Source: Pseudorhodoplanes sinuspersici (GTDB taxonomy: Bacteria; Pseudomonadota; Alphaproteobacteria; Rhizobiales; Xanthobacteraceae). Taken from it: a stretch of DNA of 64,000 nt. Positions 54,067 to 63,185 of the stretch are shown here, one piece after another (the stretch's first letter is position 1; the number at the start of each line of letters is the position of its first letter). The position numbers and the translations under genes are program-made. The DNA lies in the NCBI RefSeq assembly GCF_002119765.1, contig NZ_CP021112.1, positions 4,148,501-4,212,500 of the forward strand, written 5' to 3'. The notes beneath the pieces were generated by a model, which saw only the letters and a list, made by a program, of their open reading frames with translations, ran no database searches and had not been told where the DNA came from.

Positions 54067-56430
54067 ATGAACGCGACCGGAATCGGCGCGGCGGTGCGCC
54101 GCAAGGAAGACCAGCGTTTCATCACCGGCAAGGGCCACTACACCGACGACCATGCCCGGCCGGGTCAGACCTTTGCCTCTTTCGTTCGCTCGCCGCATGC
54201 GCATGCGAGGCTGGCGAAGATCGATGTCGCGGCGGCATCGCAGATGCCCGGCGTGATCGCCGTTTACACCGGCGACGATTTCGCGGCCGACAAGCTCGGC
54301 AATCTGATCTGCGGCTGGATGATCCATTCCAAGGATGGGTCGCCCATGCTCATGGCGCCGCATCCGGCGCTGGCGCGCGGCAAGGTCAACCATGTCGGCG
54401 ATGCTTATGCCGTCGTCATCGCGGAAACGCTGGCGCAGGCGAAGGATGCGGCCGAAAAGATAGCCACCGATTTCGAGGTGCTGCCGGCGATCACCGATCC
54501 GGCGCAGGCGCAGAAGCAGGGCGCGCAGCAGATCCACGATGTCGCGCCCGACAACACGATCTACCGGTGGCATATCGGCGATGCTGATGCGAACGCCGGC
54601 GCGATGAAATCGGCCAAGCACATCACCAGGCTCGATTTCATCAATAATCGTCTCGTGCCGAATGCGATCGAGCCGCGTGCGGCGATTGCCGAATACGATG
54701 CCGGGGCTGAGCATTTCACGCTCTGGACCACGAGCCAGAACCCGCATGTGGCGCGGCTGGTGATTTCCGCCTTCGTCGGCGTTGCGCCCGAGCACAAGCT
54801 GCGGGTGATCGCGCCGGATGTCGGCGGCGGTTTCGGCTCGAAGATCTTCATCTATCCCGAAGAGGTGGTGTGCCTCTGGGCGTCGAAGAAGACCGGACGT
54901 CCGGTGAAATGGACCGCCGATCGCAGCGAAGCCTTCGTCACCGATGCGCATGGGCGCGACCATGTCACCCATGCCGAACTCGGCTTCGACGAGAACAACA
55001 AGATCGTCGGCATGCGAGTGAAAACCATCGCCAATCTCGGCGCCTATATGTCGACCTTCTCCTCGGCGGTGCCGACCTATCTCTATGCGACATTGCTGTC
55101 GGGCCAGTACGCGATCCCGTCGATCTATTGCGAGGTGGATTCGGTCTATACCAACACGGTGCCGGTCGATGCCTATCGCGGCGCGGGGCGGCCGGAGGCG
55201 ACATTCGTTGTCGAGCGGCTGATCGAAGTGTCGGCGCGCGAGCTCGGCGTCGATCCGGCGGAGCTGCGCAAGAAGAACTTCGTCAAGACCTTCCCGTATC
55301 AGACGGTGGTCGCCTCGCTCTATGACGCCGGCGATTACGACGCATCGCTCTCGAGAGCAATGGAGATCCATGACGCGAAGGGCTTTGCCAAGCGCAAACG
55401 CGAAAGCGCGAAGAAAGGCAAGCTGCGCGGCATCGGCTATTCCAACTACATCGAGGCCTGCGGCATCGCGCCGTCGGCGGTGGTAGGGTCGCTCGGTGCC
55501 GGCGTTGGCTTATGGGAATCAGCAGAGGTGCGAGTCAATCCGACCGGCACCGTCGAAATTCTCACCGGCTGCCACGCTCACGGGCAGGGGCATGAGACCA
55601 CCTTCGCCCAGCTTGTGTCGGATCGTCTTGGCATTCCGATCGATCAGGTGTCGATCGTGCATGGCGACACCGACAAGGTGCAGTTCGGCATGGGCACGTA
55701 CGGCTCGCGCTCCGGCGCGGTCGGCATGTCGGCGATCGTGAAGGCACTCGACAAGGTCGAGGCCAAGGCCAAGAAGATCGCTGCGCATCTGCTTGAGGCC
55801 GCCGAAGGTGATATCGAATTCAAGGACGGCAAGTTCACCGTCGCCGGCACCGACAAGGCGATCGGTTTCGGCGATCTGGCATTACAGGCCTATATTGGTC
55901 ACAAATTCCCGACCCAGGAGATCGAGCCGGGACTGAAGGAAAGCGCCTTCTACGACCCGACCAATTTCACCTTCCCCGCCGGCTGCCACATCTGCGAAGT
56001 CGAGGTCGATCCGGATACGGGTGCGACCACCATCGCCAAATGGACCGCCGTCGATGACTTCGGCACTGTGATCAATCCGATGATCGTCGAAGGTCAGGTG
56101 CATGGCGGCATCGCCCAGGGCGTCGGCCAGGCGCTGCTGGAGCACGCGGTCTATGACAAGGACGGCCAGCTCGTGTCCGGCTCGTTCATGGATTACGCGA
56201 TGCCGCGCGCGGAGAATTTTCCGACCTTCGAGGTCGGCATGACGACAACGGTTTGTCCGTCCAACCCGCTCGGGATCAAGGGCTGCGGCGAGGCCGGCGC
56301 GATTGCCGCGCCCGCCGCGGTCATGAACGCCATCACTAACGCTATCGGAACAGAAGAGATCGACATGCCGGCGACACCGTCGGCGGTCTGGCGTGCGCTC
56401 CGCAAATCCATGCCGGCGCACGCCGCTTAA
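54067..56430 (+). CDS. coxL: Molybdenum hydroxylase large subunit, form II CO dehydrogenase-like (CoxL-like)
   Basis: 787 residues. It has the aldehyde oxidase/xanthine dehydrogenase fold, with GGGFGSKI in the MCD-binding region. The active-site loop is AYRGAGR at residues 369-375, which defines form II CoxL; true CO dehydrogenases (form I) have AYxCSFR with the Cys that holds copper. Therefore CO oxidation is not established; other aldehydes, purines or aromatic compounds are possible. Form II proteins are common in Bradyrhizobium-type bacteria. GGGAG precedes the start. Confidence 0.92.
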   Translation: MNATGIGAAVRRKEDQRFITGKGHYTDDHARPGQTFASFVRSPHAHARLAKIDVAAASQMPGVIAVYTGDDFAADKLGNLICGWMIHSKDGSPMLMAPHPALARGKVNHVGDAYAVVIAETLAQAKDAAEKIATDFEVLPAITDPAQAQKQGAQQIHDVAPDNTIYRWHIGDADANAGAMKSAKHITRLDFINNRLVPNAIEPRAAIAEYDAGAEHFTLWTTSQNPHVARLVISAFVGVAPEHKLRVIAPDVGGGFGSKIFIYPEEVVCLWASKKTGRPVKWTADRSEAFVTDAHGRDHVTHAELGFDENNKIVGMRVKTIANLGAYMSTFSSAVPTYLYATLLSGQYAIPSIYCEVDSVYTNTVPVDAYRGAGRPEATFVVERLIEVSARELGVDPAELRKKNFVKTFPYQTVVASLYDAGDYDASLSRAMEIHDAKGFAKRKRESAKKGKLRGIGYSNYIEACGIAPSAVVGSLGAGVGLWESAEVRVNPTGTVEILTGCHAHGQGHETTFAQLVSDRLGIPIDQVSIVHGDTDKVQFGMGTYGSRSGAVGMSAIVKALDKVEAKAKKIAAHLLEAAEGDIEFKDGKFTVAGTDKAIGFGDLALQAYIGHKFPTQEIEPGLKESAFYDPTNFTFPAGCHICEVEVDPDTGATTIAKWTAVDDFGTVINPMIVEGQVHGGIAQGVGQALLEHAVYDKDGQLVSGSFMDYAMPRAENFPTFEVGMTTTVCPSNPLGIKGCGEAGAIAAPAAVMNAITNAIGTEEIDMPATPSAVWRALRKSMPAHAA

Positions 56431-56450
56431 AATTCGAGAGGACGGAAACC

Positions 56451-57272
56451 ATGTACGCTTTCAAATTCGAACGCCCGACGACAGTGAAGCAGGCGGCGGC
56501 ATTGCTTGCGGCCAATCAAGAAGCGAAATTGCTGGCCGGCGGTCACTCGCTGATCCCGGTGATGAAGCAGCGGCTGGCAAGCCCCGACCTGATCGTCGAT
56601 CTGTCGAAGATCGAAGGGCTGAGTGGCATCGAGGTGACGCCGCGCACGGTGACGATCAAGGCGATGACCAAGCATCGTGATGTGGCGAATTCGAAGGAAT
56701 TGCTGGAGGTGATGCCGGCGCTCGCGAGCGTGCCGGATTCGATCGGCGATCCGCATGTGCGCGGCACCGGCACGATCGGCGGCTCGGTCGCCAATAACGA
56801 TCCGAACGCGGATTATCCGGCGGCGTGCCTCGGCCTCGGCGCAACGATCGTGACCAACAAGCGCAAGATCCCCGCCGACGAATATTTTCAAGGCATGTTC
56901 GCAACGGCGCTCGAGCCGGACGAGATCATCACCGAGATCACATTCCCGATCGTCAAGAAGGCGGCGTATCAGAAGTTCAAGCATCCGGCGTCAGGCTTTG
57001 CGCTGGTCGGCGTGTTCGTGTCGAAGCGTTCGTCGGAAATTCGCGTGGCGGCGACCGGTGCCGGCTCGAACGGCGTGTTCCGGATTCCCGAATTCGAAGA
57101 AGCTCTGAAGAAGCGTTTTTCGCCGAAGTCGCTCGAAGGCATCACGCTGTCAGCAGACGGCATGAACAGCGACATCCACGGCAGCGCCGAATACAGAGCG
57201 CATCTCGTCGGTGTCATGGCGCGGCGTGCCGTCGCTGCGGCGAACGAGCGGGGCGGGGAGGATGAGGAGTAA
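56451..57272 (+). CDS. coxM: Molybdenum hydroxylase medium subunit, FAD-binding (CoxM-like)
   Basis: 273 residues with the FAD-binding PCMH motifs AGGHSLIPVMKQRL and TIGGSVANNDPNADYPA, both matching CoxM and CutM. It receives electrons from CoxS via FAD and passes them to an acceptor such as quinone. It starts 20 bases after coxL, so the three subunits are co-transcribed. The C-terminal tail (RGGEDEE) is acidic and charged. Confidence 0.93.
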   Translation: MYAFKFERPTTVKQAAALLAANQEAKLLAGGHSLIPVMKQRLASPDLIVDLSKIEGLSGIEVTPRTVTIKAMTKHRDVANSKELLEVMPALASVPDSIGDPHVRGTGTIGGSVANNDPNADYPAACLGLGATIVTNKRKIPADEYFQGMFATALEPDEIITEITFPIVKKAAYQKFKHPASGFALVGVFVSKRSSEIRVAATGAGSNGVFRIPEFEEALKKRFSPKSLEGITLSADGMNSDIHGSAEYRAHLVGVMARRAVAAANERGGEDEE

Positions 57273-57292
57273 CGGTTCTTTCTTCACCTGCC

Positions 57293-57409
57293 CCTGAAAA
57301 GGGGAGGTCGACCGCCTGAGTGAAGCGAAGGCGGGCAGGTGGGGGTCATCTTTTCGGGCCGATATTTTGATCGACCCCCTCCCTGACCCTCCCCCTTTCA
57401 GGGGGAGGG
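57293..57409. repeat. Complex palindromic repeat after coxM
   Basis: CACCTGCCC and GGGCAGGTG flank the first half (about 57293-57344) and a perfect 10-bp stem CCCTCCCCCT/AGGGGGAGGG with a TTC loop ends it (57387-57409). The latter could terminate transcription from either side, though no T-run follows. Its family differs from the other repeats here. Confidence 0.75.
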
Positions 57410-57435
57410 AACGCAAGAGCCGCACGCGTTGAAGT

Positions 57436-57942
57436 CTACGCCACCTCTGTCTCCAGTTCCGCCAGCAGATCCCGCAAGTTCAGCGGCTCAGTCTTCATCT
57501 TGATGCCGCCGCTCTCATCCCGCGGCCATTCTTCACGCGGCCGGTCCCAGTACAGCTCGACACCGTTGTCGTCGAAATCGCGCAAATACAGTGCCTCGCT
57601 GACGCCATGGTCACTCGCACCATCGAGCGGGATGCCGGCATCGATCAGCCGCCGGAGCGCGTCGGCCAAGAGCCGGCGCGTCGGGTAGAGGATGGCGATG
57701 TGATAAAGGCCGGTGGTGCCCGGCGCCGGTGGCTGGCCGCCGCGGCTTTCCCAGGTGTTGAGGGCGATGTGGTGGTGATAGCCGCCCGCCGACATGAATA
57801 CCGCACCCGGCCGGCGATAGGTTTCCTCGAAGCCCAGGATATCCCGATAAAATGGCACAGCCCGCTCGAGATCGGCGACCTTCAGGTGCACATGGCCGAT
57901 CCGGACGCCCGGATCGATTGTTGAGGCGGGCTTTTCGGACAT
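57436..57942 (-). CDS. VOC-family (catechol-2,3-dioxygenase-like) metalloprotein
   Basis: 168 residues from ATG 57942, preceded by GAGG. Two beta-alpha-beta-beta units with metal ligand candidates: His in IGHVHLKVAD, His in LYHIAILYP and Glu in GVELYWDRP, a CatE-type extradiol pattern. It is the only minus-strand gene inside the 53.5-63.2 kb molybdenum hydroxylase region and likely a separate unit. Confidence 0.83.
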   Translation of the reverse strand: MSEKPASTIDPGVRIGHVHLKVADLERAVPFYRDILGFEETYRRPGAVFMSAGGYHHHIALNTWESRGGQPPAPGTTGLYHIAILYPTRRLLADALRRLIDAGIPLDGASDHGVSEALYLRDFDDNGVELYWDRPREEWPRDESGGIKMKTEPLNLRDLLAELETEVA

Positions 57943-58050
57943 GGCTGATCCCTCGGTGATGCGTTCAAAAGACGCTATATTGCCCCTATGTAAGCTGGAC
58001 GCTCCCGGCGGCAAGCTGGCATAGCTTGCTGACCTGAATCCACGATCCGT

Positions 58051-58133
58051 CATGGCCGGGCCTGACCCGGCCATCCCGATAAGGCGGGGCATAGTGCCTC
58101 CCTAAGCGGGATGCGCGGGTCAAGCCCGCGCAT
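58051..58133. repeat. Two small palindromes upstream of coxD
   Basis: ATGGCCGGG/CCCGGCCAT with CCTGA loop (58052-58074) and ATGCGCGGG/CCCGCGCAT with TCAAG loop (58111-58133) share layout but differ in stem sequence. Each pair covaries, so base pairing seems to be maintained. They lie between the divergent VOC gene and coxD. Confidence 0.75.
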
Positions 58134-58156
58134 GACGAACGCTTAGAGGTCTTCGC

Positions 58157-59086
58157 TTGAACAAATCAACGTCGCGCTCCGTTCCGTCCTCCATCGACGA
58201 TACGCTGAAGCTTCTGACTGCCGGGCAATATGTCGGCGATCGCTCGCTGGCGACCGTCCTGTTTCTGGCGCTGAAGATGGGGCGGCCGCTCTTTCTTGAA
58301 GGTGAGGCGGGCGTCGGCAAGACCGAGATCGCCAAGGTGCTGGCTGAGACGCTCGGCCGCCGGTTGATCCGGCTGCAATGCTATGAAGGCCTCGACGTTT
58401 CTGCTGCCGTCTATGAATGGAATTACGCCGCGCAGATGATCGCGATCCGGCTGGGTGAGGCCGAGGGCAACACCGATCGCGAGCGCCTGGAGCACGACGT
58501 GTTCTCCGACCGCTTCCTGATCAAGCGGCCGCTGCTGCAGGCGCTGGAGCCGGACACGGCCGGCGCGCCGGTGCTGCTGATCGACGAACTCGATCGCACC
58601 GACGAAGCCTTCGAAGCGTTCCTGCTCGAAGTGCTGGCCGATTATCAGGTGACGATCCCGGAAATGGGAACGGTGAAGGCGCAGCATCCGCCGATCGTCA
58701 TCATCACCTCGAACCGCACGCGCGAGATCCATGACGCGCTGAAGCGGCGCTGTCTTTATCACTGGGTTGGCTATCCGGATGCTGAACGCGAACTTTCGAT
58801 CGTGCGCACCAAGGTGCCGGGCATCGCGCAGGCTTTGTCAGCCGAAATCGTTCATTTTGTGCAGCGGCTGCGCAAGCAGGAATTGTTCAAGGCGCCGGGC
58901 GTTGCCGAGACGCTCGACTGGGCGACGGCCTTGTCCGAACTCGATGTCGTTGCGCTCGATCCGGTGACGGTGTCCGACACGCTCGGCGTGCTGTTGAAAT
59001 ACCAGGACGATATCGCGCGTCTCGACGGCACCAAGGTGAAGGAAATTCTCGACGATGTGCGCTCGCAGTTGAGAGCGGCGGAGTGA
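58157..59086 (+). CDS. coxD: MoxR/CoxD-type AAA+ ATPase
   Basis: 309 residues from TTG 58157, supported by GAGG seven bases upstream; no ATG occurs nearer. Walker A GEAGVGKTE, Walker B VLLIDELDR, and sensor-1 IITSNRTREIHDALKRRCLYHW are clear. CoxD of Oligotropha is a chaperone that helps assemble the CuSMoO2 site or inserts the cofactor; here it is paired with CoxE, a VWA protein. It starts the second part of the locus. Confidence 0.9.
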   Translation: MNKSTSRSVPSSIDDTLKLLTAGQYVGDRSLATVLFLALKMGRPLFLEGEAGVGKTEIAKVLAETLGRRLIRLQCYEGLDVSAAVYEWNYAAQMIAIRLGEAEGNTDRERLEHDVFSDRFLIKRPLLQALEPDTAGAPVLLIDELDRTDEAFEAFLLEVLADYQVTIPEMGTVKAQHPPIVIITSNRTREIHDALKRRCLYHWVGYPDAERELSIVRTKVPGIAQALSAEIVHFVQRLRKQELFKAPGVAETLDWATALSELDVVALDPVTVSDTLGVLLKYQDDIARLDGTKVKEILDDVRSQLRAAE

Positions 59087-59095
59087 TTTGTGTTT

Positions 59096-59207
59096 CGTCA
59101 TTCCGGGGCGCGAGCGTAGCTCGCGAACCCGGAATCCAGGGCCGCGAATACCGTGCGTGTTGCCCTGGATTCCGGGTCCGCGCCTTCGGCGCGTCCCGGA
59201 ATGACGG
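59096..59207. repeat. Large nested inverted repeat between coxD and coxE
   Basis: Arms of 46 and 45 bases (59096-59141 and 59163-59207) are reverse complements at the ends: CGTCATTCCGGG and CCCGGAATGACG, and ACCCGGAATCCAGGG and CCCTGGATTCCGGGT. Each arm carries its own hairpin (GCGCGAGC-GTA-GCTCGCG and CGCGCC-TTC-GGCGCG). The inner hairpins differ in sequence though each is self-complementary. It lies just upstream of the coxE start and could affect its translation. Confidence 0.85.
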
Positions 59208-59221
59208 TTGAGAGAGTAAGG

Positions 59222-60427
59222 ATGGAACAACAAGGCCGTCTTGCCGAAAACATCGTTTACTTCGCGCGCGCGCTGCGCGCCGCGGGCATTCCTGTCGGCC
59301 CCGGTTCGGTGATGGACGCGCTCGAAGCGCTGCGCGTTGCCGGCATCAATACGCGCGAGGACTTTTACTGGATGCTGCATTCAGTGTTCGTGAAGCGGCA
59401 TGAACACTCGATCCTGTTCGAGCAGGCGTTCCAGATCTTCTTCCGCAAGCGCGCTTATTTCGATCAGCTGATGGCAATGATGCTGCCGCAGACCATGCCG
59501 CAGCCTGACAATGCGCCGCCGCCTCCCGCCGCCAAGCGCGTGCTCGATGCGATGTTCAAGAACGAGAAGAAACAGCAGCCGCAGGACAAGAAAGAGGTCG
59601 AGGTCGATGCGCGGCTGACGGTCTCCGATCGCGAGGTGCTGGAGAAAAAAGATTTCGCGCAGATGTCGGCGGCCGAGATTGCCGAGGCCAAGCAGGCGAT
59701 CAAGCAGCTGGTGCTGCCGCTCGACGAAGTGAAGACGCGCCGTCTCAAGGTTTCGCGTCACGGCCATATGATCGATCTGCGCCGCACCTTGCGCTCCAGC
59801 ATGAAGGCGGGTGGAGCGGTGATCGATCTCAAATATCTCGGGCCGAAGACCAAACAGCCGCCGATCGTCGCCTTGCTCGATATCTCCGGTTCGATGAGCC
59901 AGTACACGCGGCTGTTTCTGCATTTCCTTCATGCGGTGACGGATAATCGCAAACGCGTGTCCACTTTCCTGTTCGGCACGCGGCTGACCAACGTGACGCG
60001 CGCGCTGAAGGCGAAGGACCCCGATGAAGCCCTGGCTGCTTGTTCGGGCGGCGTGCTCGACTGGTCCGGCGGCACGCGCATCGCGCCCTCGCTTGCCGCC
60101 TTCAATCGGCAATGGGGACGGCGGGTGCTCGGGCAGGGCGCGGTGGTGCTGCTGATCACCGATGGACTCGAACGCGAGCCGGGTGGTCAACTGGCCTTCG
60201 AGATGGATCGTCTGCATCGCTCGTGCCGGCGGCTGATCTGGCTCAATCCCCTGTTAAGGTTTGAGGGCTTCGAGGCGAAGGCGAGCGGCATCCGGATGAT
60301 GCTGCCATACGTTGACGAATTGCGCCCCATTCACAATCTCAATGCGATGAAGGATCTGTGCCGGGCGCTCTCGGCCGATGGCGACGGCAAGGCCGAGGCG
60401 AAGTATTGGTTGAACAAGGTCGCGTAA
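59222..60427 (+). CDS. coxE: CoxE-type VWA domain protein
   Basis: 401 residues from ATG 59222; the open frame upstream (to 59153) reads through the repeat and is rejected. VALLDISGSMSQYTRLF about residue 217 is the MIDAS-like motif of the VWA domain (DxSxS), followed by VVLLITDGLER. The N-terminal half carries a helical region with AKQAIKQLVLPLDEVKTRRLKVSRHG. It acts with CoxD in maturation of the molybdenum enzyme. Confidence 0.9.
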   Translation: MEQQGRLAENIVYFARALRAAGIPVGPGSVMDALEALRVAGINTREDFYWMLHSVFVKRHEHSILFEQAFQIFFRKRAYFDQLMAMMLPQTMPQPDNAPPPPAAKRVLDAMFKNEKKQQPQDKKEVEVDARLTVSDREVLEKKDFAQMSAAEIAEAKQAIKQLVLPLDEVKTRRLKVSRHGHMIDLRRTLRSSMKAGGAVIDLKYLGPKTKQPPIVALLDISGSMSQYTRLFLHFLHAVTDNRKRVSTFLFGTRLTNVTRALKAKDPDEALAACSGGVLDWSGGTRIAPSLAAFNRQWGRRVLGQGAVVLLITDGLEREPGGQLAFEMDRLHRSCRRLIWLNPLLRFEGFEAKASGIRMMLPYVDELRPIHNLNAMKDLCRALSADGDGKAEAKYWLNKVA

Positions 60428-60469
60428 CGCATGAACGTGCGCGCAAAGTGATTCAAGGAACAGGCGGAG

Positions 60470-60814
60470 ATGACTCAAATGACTCAGAATTCGCTGGCCA
60501 CCGACGAAGACATCCTCCACGCCGCTGAGGAGTGGCGAAAGGCAGGGCGCGGTGTGGCGCTGGCCACGGTGGTGGAAACATGGGGCTCGGCACCGCGGCC
60601 GGTCGGCTCCAATCTTGTTATCGATGAGGAAGGCAATTTCCTCGGCTCTGTGTCGGGCGGTTGCGTGGAAGGTGCGGTGGTGACCGAAGCCATCGATGTG
60701 ATCGAAAGCGGCAAGCCCAAGACGTTGGAATTCGGGGTGGCCGACGAGACCGCCTGGAAAGTCGGGCTGTCCTGCGGCGGCACCATCCGCGTGTATGTGG
60801 AGAAGGTGGATTGA
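60470..60814 (+). CDS. XdhC/CoxI N-terminal domain protein
   Basis: 114 residues. GRGVALATVVETWGSAPRPVGSNLVIDEEGNFLGSVSGGCVEGAV is the conserved N-terminal part of XdhC and CoxF families, ending with CGGTIRVYVE. In many bacteria this domain is fused to a Rossmann domain; here it is a separate gene, overlapping the second by 4 bases. It probably binds molybdenum cofactor before insertion. Confidence 0.9.
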   Translation: MTQMTQNSLATDEDILHAAEEWRKAGRGVALATVVETWGSAPRPVGSNLVIDEEGNFLGSVSGGCVEGAVVTEAIDVIESGKPKTLEFGVADETAWKVGLSCGGTIRVYVEKVD

Positions 60815-61566
60815 AACTCTCGATCCTCAAAGCCCTCAACGAAGAGCGCGGGGCGCGGCGCGGGGCGATCGTCGTCACCGATGTCGCGACTGGCGAGCAG
60901 CGGCTTGTGAAAGGCGCCGATATCGCCGCCGATCCGCTGCATGAGTTGCTCGACAAGCATATCCGCAGCGGCAAGAGCGGTATGGAAGAGACGCCGGCCG
61001 GAAAGTTTTTCCTGACCGTGCATGTGCCGTCGCCGCGGCTTGTCATCACCGGCGCGGTCCATATCAGCCAGGCACTGGCACCGATGGCGAAGCTGCTTGG
61101 CTATGACGTGACCATCGTCGATCCGCGCACCGCCTTCGCGACGCCCGAGCGATTTCCCGATGTGAAAGTGCTGGCGCAATGGCCTGATGAGGTCCTGCCG
61201 CCGATGAAGATCGATCGCTACACCGCCTTCGTGGCGCTGACGCACGATCCGAAGATCGACGACCCGGCGCTGACGCACGCGTTGTCGAAAGACTGTTTCT
61301 ATATCGGCGCACTGGGTTCGCGAAAGACGCATGCGCGCCGGGTCGAGCGGCTGAAGGCACAGGGCTTTGGCGACAACGAGATCGCGCGCATTCACGCGCC
61401 GATCGGGCTCGATATCGGTGCTGTGTCGCCGCCGGAGATTGCGGTGTCGATCATCGGCCAGATCACCGAAAAGCTGCGGCAACCACTGTCCGTTCCCCGC
61501 GAAAGCGGGGACCCGGAACTTCGCGGGAATGAACGGGGTTTGCGGGCCGGCAAGGAAACAGCATGA
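60811..61566 (+). CDS. XdhC-family Rossmann domain protein with repeat-derived tail
   Basis: 251 residues from TTG 60811, overlapping the previous stop (TTGA). The C-terminal XdhC domain is seen: RLVITGAVHISQALAPMAKLLGYDVTIVDPRTAFAT and YIGALGSRKTHARRVERL. The last 28 residues (SVPRESGDPELRGNERG and beyond) are encoded by a palindromic repeat element and are not part of the family, so the tail was probably acquired by insertion. It works with the upstream domain in Moco loading. Confidence 0.87.
   Translation: MKLSILKALNEERGARRGAIVVTDVATGEQRLVKGADIAADPLHELLDKHIRSGKSGMEETPAGKFFLTVHVPSPRLVITGAVHISQALAPMAKLLGYDVTIVDPRTAFATPERFPDVKVLAQWPDEVLPPMKIDRYTAFVALTHDPKIDDPALTHALSKDCFYIGALGSRKTHARRVERLKAQGFGDNEIARIHAPIGLDIGAVSPPEIAVSIIGQITEKLRQPLSVPRESGDPELRGNERGLRAGKETA
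61490..61536. repeat. Palindromic repeat inside the XdhC-family coding sequence
   Basis: CCGTTCCCCGCGAAAGCGGG and, after a short gap, CTTCGCGGGAATGAACGG form the two arms of the same family as 38761 and 46855, with the spacer largely deleted. It lies in the reading frame of the XdhC-family gene and encodes its C-terminal tail. Confidence 0.85.
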
Positions 61567-63185
61567 AATTCGGTCCCGTATCACCTGAGGACGCACTGGG
61601 CGGAACGGCCGTGCACACCATCCGCAAAGGCGAACTCGTGCTCAAGAAGGGCACGGTGATCGACGCCTCACATGTCGCAGCGCTGAAGGCGGCCGGTATT
61701 GCGGATATCGTGGTGGCGCACCTCGATGCCGGTGACGTCTCGGAAGACGAGGCCGCCGCTGCGATTGCCGAAGCGTCGGCGGGCGAGGGCGTTCGCACGG
61801 ATGCAGCGTTTACCGGCCGCTGCAATCTCTTTGCCGAGAAGGCGGGCGTCCTTGTTGTCGACCGTGCGCAGATCGATGCGATGAACCGCATCGATGAATC
61901 CGTCACCGTCGCAACATTGCCGGCCTACAAGCCAGTGGTCGAAGGCGAGATGCTGGCGACGGTGAAGATCATTCCTTTCGCGGTGGCCGGCGATATCTTC
62001 CTGTCGGCGATGAAGACCGCGCATCAAGGAACGCCTCTGGTGCGTGTGGCGCCTTACAAGATTAAGAAGGTCGGCGTTGTTTCGACATTGCTGCCCGGAC
62101 TGTCGCCGAAAGTGATCGACAAGACGCTGAAGATCACCGACGACCGGCTCGAGCCGGCCGGCGCGCGCATCATCGCCGAGCGGCGTGTGCCGCACGATCA
62201 GGCGGCGCTCGCCAAAGCCATCCGCGAAGTCGAGAACGAAGGCGCCGAACTCGTGATCGTATTCGGCGCATCGGCGATCGCGGACCGGCGCGACGTTATT
62301 CCGGCGGCGATCGAAGCGGTCGGCGGCACGATTGAACATTTCGGCATGCCGGTCGATCCCGGCAATCTGATGCTGATCGGCTCGGCGCATGGCCGGCCGG
62401 TCCTGGGGGCACCGGGCTGCGCCCGCTCGCCGAAGGAAAACGGGTTCGACTGGGTGTTGATGCGCCTGCTCGCCGGACTTCCGGTGACCCGCGAAGACAT
62501 CACCGGCATGGGTGTCGGCGGGCTCTTGATGGAAATCGTCACCCGGCCGCAGCCGCGCGAGGAGCCAGTCGTCGACAAGACCGGACGCTTCGCCGCGGTG
62601 ATCCTTGCGGCGGGACGCTCGACCCGGATGGGTGGCCCCAACAAGCTGATGGCGGAAATCACCGGCAAGCCGCTGGCGCGGATCGTGGCGGAGGCCGCCC
62701 TGAAGTCGCAGGCGCAGTCGGTTGTCGTCGTGACCGGCCATCAAAGCGAGACCATCACCGATGCGCTGAAAGATCTGCCCGTCAGGTTCGCGCATAATCC
62801 CGATTTCGCCGATGGCCTGTCGACATCCCTGCGCACCGGCCTTGCGGCCTTGCCGGCGGATATCGACGGTGCGGTGGTGATGCTGGCGGACATGCCGCAG
62901 GTGGACAGCGTTCTGATCGACAAGCTGATGTCAGCTTACGATCCGGACAAGAGCGCGCTGATCGCGGTGCCGGTGATCGACGGCAAGCGCGGCAATCCGG
63001 TGCTGTGGTCGCGCCGGTTCTTCCCGGAATTGATGGCACTGCAAGGCGACATGGGTGCCCGCTTTCTGATCGGCAAATATCCCGAAGCGGTTATCGAGGT
63101 GCCGATGACCGGGCAGGGCGCGCTGATCGATGTCGATACGCCGGACGCTCTTGCGGCGGTGAAGGCCGAGCTGGAGCGCCATTGA
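61563..63185 (+). CDS. Molybdopterin-binding domain fused to MobA/MocA-like nucleotidyltransferase
   Basis: 540 residues. Residues 1-340 match the MoeA/CinA-like molybdopterin-binding domain (KFGPVSPEDALGGTAVHTIRKGELVLKKG, IVFGASAIADRRDVIPAAIEAVGG, GAPGCARSPKENGFD). From about 346 there is a nucleotidyltransferase (AVILAAGRSTRMGGPNKLMAEITGKPL; VVMLADMPQVDSVL), as in MobA and MocA. The fusion would insert molybdenum and form the CMP adduct (MCD) needed by CoxL-type enzymes. It overlaps the upstream XdhC-like gene by 4 bases. Confidence 0.9.
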   Translation: MKFGPVSPEDALGGTAVHTIRKGELVLKKGTVIDASHVAALKAAGIADIVVAHLDAGDVSEDEAAAAIAEASAGEGVRTDAAFTGRCNLFAEKAGVLVVDRAQIDAMNRIDESVTVATLPAYKPVVEGEMLATVKIIPFAVAGDIFLSAMKTAHQGTPLVRVAPYKIKKVGVVSTLLPGLSPKVIDKTLKITDDRLEPAGARIIAERRVPHDQAALAKAIREVENEGAELVIVFGASAIADRRDVIPAAIEAVGGTIEHFGMPVDPGNLMLIGSAHGRPVLGAPGCARSPKENGFDWVLMRLLAGLPVTREDITGMGVGGLLMEIVTRPQPREEPVVDKTGRFAAVILAAGRSTRMGGPNKLMAEITGKPLARIVAEAALKSQAQSVVVVTGHQSETITDALKDLPVRFAHNPDFADGLSTSLRTGLAALPADIDGAVVMLADMPQVDSVLIDKLMSAYDPDKSALIAVPVIDGKRGNPVLWSRRFFPELMALQGDMGARFLIGKYPEAVIEVPMTGQGALIDVDTPDALAAVKAELERH

